The notes beneath the pieces are model-generated. The model was not told the origin of the DNA. It searched no databases and saw nothing but the letters and a program-made list of their open reading frames with translations. This document shows, one piece after another, positions 49,101-61,100 of a stretch of 64,000 nucleotides of DNA (positions are counted from its first letter, which is position 1; every line of letters starts with the position of its first letter). Position numbers and translations under genes: made by a program. This DNA is from Tipula vernalis (taxonomy: Eukaryota; Arthropoda; Insecta; Diptera; Tipulidae). The DNA lies in the NCBI GenBank assembly GCA_958295665.1, contig OY282558.1, forward strand, positions 28,851,045-28,915,044. The letters are read 5' to 3'.

Positions 49101-52100
49101 TTTCTTGATGAATGATTACGTGAATAGGAGCAAATATCTGTGTTTGTTAGTGGTAAGGTAACGTTCCTCACAAAAATACAATAAAATAATAAAAGTGTGC
49201 AATTGCACAGAGGCCCTAGTATATTTTAAGTTTTATTATCGATTTTCCAATTATTTATGCAGAAAACGAAATTGTTTTATTTATATTTTTACCAAATTAA
49301 TAAATTTTATACAGCAAATAAAAAATTTGTTTTTATAATTTACTCGTAAATTAAATCAATATAGTTCTTATAGAATTCTAATTTAAGCAGTAAAAAGCTC
49401 TATATGTACTCAAGAAGTTTTTAGTAAAATAATTTAGATTTTATGTAACTTAAAAAAAAATATTTCTGTTTTGTTTAGAGATAAAATTTAAAAGTACATA
49501 AATATGTTATTGTGTGTATATGTACATGTGGCAAACATACAAAAAAAAAATCCTAGTTGAATAAATTATGAAATGTTTGAAGCTGTATATGTACATGTAT
49601 TTAAATAAATTATATAATAAATTTTGTTAAATTTACTTATATGTACATACAACATACTACAATAAAATTAGAATAACCACGAAAATACAATGAACTGAAG
49701 AGTTAAGCTTTTTTCTTTTATTTAGTTTCTTAAATTGTTAGTCAAATCAGAGCAATAATTTTATATTTAATGAGGTTTAAAAAAAGGGTAAAATCACAAA
49801 CATTTTTTTTACACACTTTCTATCTTAGGAGGGATTTTTAAATAAAAACGCCATCTTAATCAAAATTACGCATATTTTGTTATAATTATTTTAATATAAA
49901 CCAACAATTAGGATTTTTCATAACAACAACATTCTAATTGAAATAAATCGTAATCAAAAATAAAAGAAGCAACAATCAATCAATCAATTCAACAAACGCG
50001 GCACAAATGCAAAAAAAACTGTGATATATGGTATGTAAATCATCTAATTAAATTAATGTCATATTCTATTGAGGCAAAAAACAGATCTAGATACAAAAAA
50101 AACGAACTGATATCAATTTCTACTATGAATTCAAAAACAAAATGGTTTTTATTTAATTTTTATTTAAAATATTTTAAACTAATAAAACAAAAAGTAAAGT
50201 AAGGCCTTGCTTTATCTTAAATAAAAAAACGGAGCCTTAATATTCTTGGAGCCAAAAGGAAGGTACGAAACACATATGTATGTATTTGGAGTACGAGCAT
50301 GCATATTTGGTAGCTCTGGTCAAATCGATTCGAAAGCATGCGCTTCAATATTATTTCTAATTTAGCTATGATGCACTACGATAGTCTTACTCTTAACTTG
50401 TGGGTTTTGGTAAGATGCTTAATGTAATAGTATTTAACGTAATAATTATAAGACTATATAGTTGTCCATAAATAAATTAAAATGCATTATCTGAGCTTCC
50501 CCTATTCAAAATCGAATAAACGTGGGGTATAAGGATTAATTTTTGATTGATTGATTCGTCCATAAATTAAGGGATTGGAATGGATATCATTTATTATGTT
50601 TATTTATTTATTTGTTTTATCCATATCTTATTAATTATTGATAAACATTTCTTGTTTAGATTTAGGTATTTTATATATAACCGATGATCATTCATTCCTT
50701 TACTGAAACATAGATAATTGATTTTTGATTGATGATGATTACTATCGATACTCAATTCAAAATGTTTTTGATGTTGGGTAATTTAATTCAATTAGATGGG
50801 ATAAATAACTTATAAATACGATATACTAGTACGATATAAATACAGTAGTAATTCTCACGCCTTTTCAATTTTTCTGTATGGGGACTTATATTTAACACGC
50901 TTTTTCAATTTAATTTGAAACTATTAATTAAATTGGAATGCTTCTGTACTAAAATAAACTCATCGTGTAAAGACCATTTGTGCAGCCACAAACCCACAGA
51001 CACATATGTATATGTATAATATCAACCCTCAAATATTTGTACGTGCTGTGTTATGTTTTATTAAATAAAATAAAAAATATTTATTAGATTAAATTTAAAT
51101 GATGCATTACGTTTATGTTCGCTTTTTTTTTTTTTTTGTATGGAAATAACAAAATTAGGGGAGGGCACTTAACACAACGATCAGTCAAAAAACTGAAAAT
51201 ATTTTTTAATGCACATATAATATTATGAATAACTAATTTAACTTACCTGTCGCATGTGCGGCTAACAAATCTTTTGACGTAGAACCAGGTTTGGTCGCAT
51301 TGACACCTAAAGCACTAACACGAACGGAAAATCTTGCACCTGACTTTTGTCGTTTTTCATTTATACCTTTATACAACCAAGATATGGCACATGGTATAGC
51401 ACCTAATTCATTGGCGGCCGATGCTATTGATCCAAATATGGTTTTTGTTTGCCCTAGAAATATAAAAATAAATATGTATAGTATATAACTTTGTACGTAT
51501 TATATTTTATGTAAAAATAGAAGAGCTTCAAAGTAACCTAATCCCATGCGGTTTTATTCATAATCAAAATTACAACAACAGGAAAATTGTTGGTTTCTCA
51601 TTAAAGAGCACAACTTGTTTGCTCGTTCTTGTATCTTTCTGTATTAATACAACAGAAAAGCATGAAATAGAAACAGTATACCAGTACCTCATCCCCGTTC
51701 TTTAGTCTCTTAACTTAAATTTTATTACACATATCCCTGGCAAACAGAAGGAAAATTTTACATTACACATCGACACATAAGAAAAATATGTAAATTTTTT
51801 TATCTTCGTCTTTAATTTTTATCATGATTTAAATGTTGATCCTGTTTTCTTCTCGCTGTCTCTCTCTCTCTCTCTCTCTCTGCGTGAATCATATCAAATA
51901 TATAAAGGGTGTCAATCTACCCTCAGGGGTTGTAGATGATTATACTTTTTGTATTTTTATTTGAATTTAACTCGAGCGATATACCAAAGAAATATATCTC
52001 TATCTGCTTTACATAGGATCCAGAAAAAACCTATTTTATACTTTTCAACATACTATATGTAGCTATATATCGACAACATTGAAAATACAATTCTGAAGAT

Positions 52101-55100
52101 GTGCGTATAGAGATATTCTCATCAATATCCTTTTCTGTTTTTTTTTTTGCAACAGGATATTCAATTTACGATTGTTTGTGATATGTTTTTTTAGGTTGGT
52201 GTTGTTGTTGGTGGGGCATTTAAATTGAAATTTACTTGCTTTTTTAGATTCGGGATGAACCCTTTTTTTGGTATGGCTACGTGAAAGGAATACCAACTGG
52301 AACTACCTTTGTTTCTGGCGAAACATTTTGAATTAACTTACCTTGTTCAACAAACTTGTTTTCACAATTACTAAATCTATGAACATTATTTAGAAAACTA
52401 AAAATGGTTACCGAAATAATATCGTCACTTGTGTATCCGGATAAAAGATTAACGATCGATATGTGCTACTTGAATATTTTATCTGACATCCAACGTTAGC
52501 CAACGTTTCTTTATAACAGTATAGGTGGTCTGACGGGATTGTGTTTGCTCAGTTTAATTACAGAGAGCAAAATCTGATAGTTTTAGTAACTAATCGTTTG
52601 AGTACCATTGGTAATCGTGCTTTGGATCCTTTAGATTCACTAATAAATGAGTATATGGCTGATTATAATCGAGAGAACTTTCTTTCATGACTCAAAACCA
52701 AACATTATTCCCAACAGAGTTCGGAAATAATTACTGTAGTATTTGTTCCCATGTTATGTAAGTATATAACATGGGATACGTTTCCCCAGTTACGATTTCT
52801 TTCTAGAAAATTGATCATATTTTAAATAACGAAGTCGGGACTGGTTAAGTAGAAGTATAGTAAAGAATAAAAATTAAGGTCATTGTCAACCCAGTTCACG
52901 CGTTAATTAATTATAACAATCATGAAAGCCTTTCCTATTTCAATTATTTATTAGGAACTACTTGTGGGACCCCGAAAAATATTAATTTCTTCCTTATCCA
53001 TGATTTAAATGACTACCTGTTAAACAAAAAACCTAAAATTGAAAGTTTTGTTTAACACTGATAAATTTTAAACATGTCGTACTCTTATTATTATTTTACC
53101 TCAGAGGAGAAAAAAGCCAAATTTATACTTCTGAACAACAACAAATAAAACTCTGAAAACTGTAGAATACTTGATCAAAGCGAAGTATGGTTCAGTTTTA
53201 CTTGTTCACTAGGAAGCCAAACTGTCAAGTTAAAAGCGTTTAAAATAAATAGAAGCTTTCCAATTTAGCATCCAGGGTTGAAAAATCTGCTGTATCATTA
53301 ACTTTTTATGGTCCACTGTCCAGTATGACTGGACTCTTTTCGAGAAATGTTTGCTTACTTGGTAGTAGATTTATTTGCAATAAAATGTACGCTTTGGTCA
53401 AGGTATTGCAGCTTCAAATTCACCAAAAATTATAATACACCTAAAAAGGGTTGAAGAAGGATAAGATAGCAAGACTAGGATTTTGAAAATGTATACAAAT
53501 TTATTTGAAAACTTTTAAATTTTAAAATGATTTAGTAGTTCCATTATAGAGAGGAAGGCTTCTGTTTAATCGCTTATAACATGATAGAGTGGCCTCCGAG
53601 TGGGAAATGGTAGATTAAAATTAAATTCGTTTTGATCAAAGATTCTAACGGCACCATCTGGGTGATATTGAAAAGTGGAAAACTATGTTGCACAAACAAT
53701 AAGAATTTACTAAATAAAATTAATTGTGTATGGTTTAATTTCAATTTACTTTATATATACATATATGTAGAATGATCCTAGTAGGGAAATTCATTCATTT
53801 ACATACATTTTCCATTCTAGTACAACGATGATGAGGGAGTTTAACTCCCATTATTAATTATTATTAGAATAATAAGTTGTCATAATATTTACCTGCACCA
53901 GGATATCCTAAAGTTAATAAACATCCATCTGATCCTTCCAAAACAGCGGGTATCACCTCTGACAGTGCGGAACTACAAACATCCGTCTGAAAAGAAATTC
54001 AAAATATAAAATAACCAATACATTTTTCACGTAGCGTTAGTTTTTCATAACCATATTTTATTTTGTGTGTGTGTGCTTACATTAATAAATTTAAAAATGT
54101 GTTTTTCTTTTACATTCTACTACAATAAAATATTTTCTACCTCGTCCTCGTGTATATTATATCGACAAAACAAAGTCTGGTATAAAGAGAGATAATAAGA
54201 CATGTGAAAACTATTAAGAATAAACAGAATAACTTTGCACAGTACAAGAAAAAGGGGATTGCAATAGGTTTATATGTACAGGTTTTTATAATTACCCATT
54301 CTGGTGAGTATCTGATATTTGTTCGTCTCGCTACGAAAAAAAGATTAAAAATAATACTCTTATTTTTTATGACGAGAATGAATCTAGTGGTGTACCATCT
54401 AATGAATTTCGGTTTTACTGTATCCATTTGTGTAAAATTGTCACGTATTTCATTAGGTAAGTTTTTCATCTTATTTATATCATGCCATCATTATCAATAT
54501 TTTTATTATTAAATAATTTTCATTATAGGATTTTCCTTTGTATAAATTTATCAAAACATTTTGTAATAAAATATTAAAACAATAATAATATTTTACGACT
54601 TTCTTTGGCTGCGTTCAACTTTTCTCACAGGTTACCACCAAATCAGAAGCAATCTGGAAAAAAACTCTTTAAAATAATGAGCAAAGGATAAAAGTTTCAA
54701 CATAATTTTAACGTAGATTTTCATCCTAGATATTTTATTTGTACACCTAAGTGTCAGCGAACTCATAGTTGCCTTCGTTCGTGCATTCGTTCTGAAATTT
54801 TTTAAACCAATCGAAGAAAGACGAAAGAAAAATAACGTTATTTTCAAGAAATACGATTAGAAAAAAAAAATCAGAACAAATGAAGGAACGAGCGAGGGCA
54901 ACCATAAATCCGCTAACCCTACGTTATGACAAATTATTAATCGTTCACTAAGAATTTATTTGTTGCGCAGTAAGAATCGAATTAGAGATCGTAAAATGTG
55001 TGTGTCTAGTGGTATTTATGTCAATTACATGTCATGATAAGTACGTGTATTTGGAAAAAATTCAGAAATGAAAAACTATACTCAACTTTTATTAATACTA

Positions 55101-58100
55101 TAAAACTTCTTAGAGGACAATAAAAATGGCATATATGTACCTTCAAATAGATCTTATAAGGCTGGCTATAAGTTGTTCAGAGTACAGTTAATTTTAGTAC
55201 AATTTTTGAATTGTTAATAAACATGGACATATATTTTAAAACCGTCATAGAAACGCTTTAGAAGTGTATCACTTGCAAATCTGCAAAAAAAACAATACAT
55301 CAATATTTCTTAAACCCGCAGACATATATCATTAAACGAATTTCCTAAGTTTGCAATGAGTTCTGGTAATAAATGGAAAGATAATACGATGAGTATTTCA
55401 AATTTTCCCATTTAATTATTCCATCTGAGTTCAGCCAAATGTCCCCAAAAACTAGACTAAAATTTAACGAAATTTTATTAGTAAATGAGGACTAAAAACA
55501 AACATTATTCCAGAGATATACGAGTACATATATATATTCATTCAATTTAATTGAAAGTCTAAATTTTAAGAATTTACTTAGATTATTGTAAAGTTCTTGT
55601 AAAGCACAAATATTTGTGACCAGAAAATATTTGCAATTTAACTGAAACTCACCCATTCTTATTGTTTATCGCTGTATGTAAATATTTGCGAAAACACCAA
55701 GTCCAAAAATAAATTCGAAAATGTAGATCAACAGGTGCCGAACTTGTAAAACTAAATTGCTTTAAAATAAGCTTTCTCCATAACAAAATACATTAGCTGA
55801 TGCATTGAAAATTATGCTTTCGTGAGATTCCCAAACTTATAAAAAACTTTCAAGAAAACCTAAAGTTTAATTTTGATTTTCACTTAAATTGAAATCCTTT
55901 TCAATTTCCAATTACCGACTTTTTCAGTTCAATTTTTCAATTTTCTCGCAAACAGTATAACGGAACTACAACAGTTGCTATATGACTAAGTGTGTATTGT
56001 TTTATGGATTTCACCCCAAAAAAGAAATAAAAGTTATAACCCAAGCGACATCGAAATGAAGAAACAAAAACCAAACTTGAAAAACCTCCCGGAGTTTTTC
56101 ATCTTTGGTTTTTGTTGTTTTGAAAGTTATAAATCATTAGATAATATTCGGTGTATGTATAATGTACATATATACATAAACACATACATACATAGTTTCT
56201 CTTAAGTGATCTATAACTAAAAGAATTGTTTTGGTTGTTGTCTTTTTAAACTCGACGAGACGAAATCTATCACCTTATTATGATAGGTAGGGTTGTATTT
56301 ATATGAATTATATTCGTATGACTAAGTAAAAACAGTTATTGCCCTGTTTTTTTTTTGTGTGGCGGTTTAATTCGTAAAATTGTTTTTATTTTCGATTTTC
56401 GGGCGAGGGTGTAAAACGGAATCGACTAAGTGGAAATAAATTAATTTGATTTAGAAAGATTTATTCGAACCACTATCATTAAAGGGAAGGTCGGGGTATA
56501 TTTATTTAAAGTGTTTTCGACAAAATGGATTTTGTCGAGTAATTTATCGATGCAAATAAATAAACCAATCAATCTATGGGAATGTGATAAATGTTGTTTG
56601 ATACACGAGTTAAAAAAAAAATGTTCCGTCAACAAACAAAATAAATTGACACCAATTTGCTTGCACTGATATACGATGTGGATGTTGTTATATATACTTT
56701 ACTTCCGGAACAGGATGCAAACGTAAAACACAAACAAAGAAGATTAACGATTCAATTATATGAAAACATATATCTGTGACTCGATTCATTTTCATCATGC
56801 ATCCAAACTTTTTATCCCTTTATATTCGTGAAATAAATTAAAAATTTATACTCATCAGACAGGATCCAGGATTTCGTAGATAAATTAAATTACATTCAAA
56901 CCCGACTTTCAGTCGCCGTAGACAGAATCACTATACTAATTTGTATATAAATATTCATAATAGAGTAAACGGGAAAATAACTTTTAAAATGGGGAAGAAC
57001 GACAATGAATCTGCAATTTGTTTTTGTTTCAAAATTAATTTTTATTGTTTTTCCATAGTTTTAATTGCAAATTAAATAATAAAAAAACAAAAAATGGAAG
57101 GTTCTGCATGATTTTCAAATTTAACTTTCATTGTTATGTTTGTTTGCTTGTTGGTTGATTTTTAGAAGAAAATTAGATTAAATATAAATCAAGGTTAATG
57201 ATCAGGATTCGGGTTTATTATTTTCCGTTCAACTATTTTGGTTTTAAAGTCAAGGTTCTAGAGCGATCAATCACACTTAAGCATTTGTTTATTTATATCA
57301 TCTACAAAGACGCGAACTTTTTTATTTTCGCACTCAATGAAATTGAGATTTTCTCTAAAATCGAAGCACATCATTTTCAAAAGTTAAAGACGTTGATTGA
57401 TCGGGAGACATGCATTCCTTAAATTTAGAATTATCCGCATAGCATGCCCCACTATCTTCTTTAATTATTTCTAGGTAAGAAGTTGCTTTGTTTGCGCAAG
57501 TAATCTCTAGCAGATTCCAACCCATTAGGAGTATGTTCAGTTTTGCATTAAATTTCCCATCACAATCCGAGCTTGCTTTTATATTTTGATGCACTCTAAA
57601 ATACCCGTAGTATTCGCACAAAACCCCTGAACCTCAATTTTAAATTGTCCGAACGGTATTTCCTTCCTTGCCAATTTACGAACCAATATCTGTTGCTTTC
57701 CGATCGCACTCATTTCCCGCATTCTTCCGTCTCACTGTTAATATTACAATTACCGAACGCTAAAAATAATAAAATATAGTTAGTAAATAATTTAATATAA
57801 TTCGTAATGTACTTACCTGATTCGATAGTGATCGACACTAAACAAATTAGCACAAGCAAATATATAAACATAATATATCGTATTATATTGAACTCAATTT
57901 GATTTCAACAAAACCAATCTAACGTTATAAATAAAGTTAATTATCCAAACCCGAGCACTTAATGGTTATTATCATAACCAAATTGTCGAATTAATTTAAT
58001 TAATTCGATAATTGGATTCTATTTATTTATGTAAGTATATACATACATAGTACATTTGAACACCATTTTGCAATGAATCATCATTTGCAATTGAATAATA

Positions 58101-61100
58101 TTGTATATTCGTAACTAAAACTTTATTTATGTCACAATATGAAAGTGACAAAACGAAAATAATTGTGTTTTATTGTTAAAAATGTTTAATTGAAACATAA
58201 ATCCATAATTTTCCCTGCAAACGATATTTTACTAAAATTGTTTAGTCTTTAATTCAAATAAAGTGTAAAACTTTATTATGAACGTTTAAAAAATGTTTTT
58301 CGGCGATATAACTATTATAACAAAAATTACTTTGCTGCGCCGGGCGTCACCCCCTTAGAAGTGAAGAAGCTACTAATAATGAATACAATGAAATTATGAA
58401 TCGTTACGAGTAACCGATCACTGAAATTAAAACAACTTATCCAACGTCATCGGTGGTTTGGCGTCTATTGAAGTGGGTGGGGGGGGGGGACCAAAGTTGA
58501 GTAGATTAATCTACCTGCTCCGTAACCTTCCAGTAGGATGCGCAGCACGTGAGCTGTTCAGGTCATGTATTAGGCAAATGCGTGATGGGTACCATTGTGT
58601 AAGGGGTAACATGTTCACAATTCGCAAGTGTACGTGCTGCCTCCTCGTGGCAACCACTAGTAACTTATGCCATTTAGCACATTTTTGGCCATTTATCACA
58701 GGCTAAAGTACGTAGCTAAAGGAGACAATCTTGACAAAAAACCACCCTAATCTAAGGTTGAACAGCTTATTCCGATATTTGAATGGCTGATAGGTTAATC
58801 AGTCCAAAATATGCGGACTCTGGATACCAGGCACCCTCCAGTTTTATTTAGCCTTCCTGTAGTAAAGCTGGGTAACCTACAGGCGATTTGCAATCCCAGC
58901 AACTCGTAAGAGTAAAATCAAACGGAAGACGGGGCAGGGGTAGGAATATACGGGAGTGGGACAGCCCTCTCGCAGTCCTTAGGCCAAAATGCTACCGTCT
59001 TTCTAGCGGGAACACATGCTGTAGTAAACATCTAGGAGGGAGAGCAATAAGCCCAGATAGAATGTATCACGTACCAGCTGGCAATATTATCAAGTTCATT
59101 AAGAACCTGAATATTGACAGGACGGATAATTAAGCAGGGTCCAGCACAATACATCTTTTAGGTCGCAGTGCGAGGTAGCTGATCGCTTACTTTTCCCACT
59201 AAAACGAAGTTATATTTCAAGAAATAATGTATCAGATTTTCACATTTCTCGACGAATTGGTCGATAAACATGAAGGTAATTCGGCGGGTCAAACTCTTGG
59301 CACAATGATTAGTAAGGACCGCCGGAATACCATCGTGACCAGCGCCCTTTTTAAAATTAAGATTAAGCAAGCCATCACGAACTTTCTGCTCAGTAAATTT
59401 AAAAAAATTAAGGTCCACGGAACTGTGAGCGCTTGAAGACATGATAGAGAGCATCGTGGCTGGCTGTATACTGAGGCAAAAGCTAGTAGATCTCCGAGGG
59501 TTGACTAGCGACGGAGTTCTGGTAAGATATAAGAGAAGGAAAACCAACCACTTTTCTTTTCCTATTTATAAAACTCCAGAAATTTTTTGGACTTGATGTC
59601 AATTCCTCCTCGATACGCACAACATATTGGTTATATAAAAACCAATTTAAACTTTAAGCTCTTAGAGGGCTTTATCAAAATCGGGATAAAATTGAACTCC
59701 GTACCGTCTGTATAATGAATGGAACTTATTGCGGCGTTTCTCCAGATTTAACAACCTATTTTATGTTCCATGGCTCCCGAAAGCCGGGTTGTTTTTTTAA
59801 CAACGAAACGTATCTTTCAATACCACTCCTGAGAAGGTCGTTAAATATCAAAATAATGTTATTTAAATTATGGCCACGTTTGAGAACTCGTTTAAGGAAG
59901 CGTAGTCGTCATTTCTGAAATTAAAATAAAACTTGTTAGAAAAAGAATCAGTTGTACAATTTACATGAAAAATGTTTATCATAATCGGTATGCGGTAGAT
60001 GCTCTGGGAACCAGTGAAATCCAGACATGACCCGTATCTTTCTCATAAGCATAATAATGTTTTTATTTTAGTAAACACTTTTCAAACTAAACTTGCAATT
60101 TTGTCAAAGCTGAATAATATAAACTGAAAAAATCGAAAACGCTTTGTCAAACATTAACGATTTACACATAATATTCATTTTTTTTTTTTTCATCAGTAAT
60201 AATTTTGAAGCAGCTGAGAGAGATTAAAAAGGATTCTGGATTTAACTAAAATTGGTTTCATTTTAATCGTAAATATTTTATCCAAAGTTATTTTGTTTTT
60301 GGTTCCGCGTTAATCTGATAAACTAATCGAAAAATAATTAATTGCCTTTTAGGACTTTAGTTTTGAAAATAAAATCAGCGTTGAAACCTCCAGATATTGT
60401 GTTTATAAGCTTTCAAACAATATTAGCCTTCAACATTTAATTCACAGACAATTTAAATATAATTGTTTCATGCATTAACTTTGGCAAACAAATATTCAAC
60501 TTTCGTTTACAGCTAATTAACAAAACTTTATTGCCAATAACAATAACTAAACGAAAAAACCAAACCAATAAAAATCAACAAAACGGAAACTTTCCACATT
60601 TTCCGTATGTTTTGTTTTCAGTTCTCTATAATTATTCATTAGAAATGAAAGAAAAATGACCAAACTTTTCGCTTTCGCTATTGAAATGAAAAAAATCAGC
60701 AAGCGAGTTGGATAAACAACCAACCATGTTATATTTACGTACATTACATACAAATAAACAGTAAAACCACTTTTGATTGCGAGAAAATCAATGATGAGAT
60801 TTGGTTGTTTTTGAAATGCAACTATAAAATGTGTTTTCCTTCTGTTTTTATATTTTGTTTTAAATAGTTCATAGATGTTGAAAATAAACATAAAAAAGCT
60901 CTTTTCGTAGTAAAAAGCGCATACTCATTTTGGAATGAAATATTTTTGCGGTTGTTTTTAAATATTTTTATGGCTGGACATATCCACAGGATTTTATAAA
61001 GACTTTTTTTATTTAACAACGGTATTTAATATTTGGTTGGTTTACATATTTACTTTATACTTATGAAAAATGATGAAAAATTGTTGTTCGGTTTCATAAT

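Noticed and set aside
56845..56875. CTGATGAG on the minus strand near 56850 as another hammerhead
   Set aside because: No GAAA with a closing stem follows at a workable distance.
58458..58706. 82-codon frame starting MASIEVGGGGG
   Set aside because: The Gly run comes from a G homopolymer; no family motif or splice context is seen, and it lies next to retrotransposon debris.
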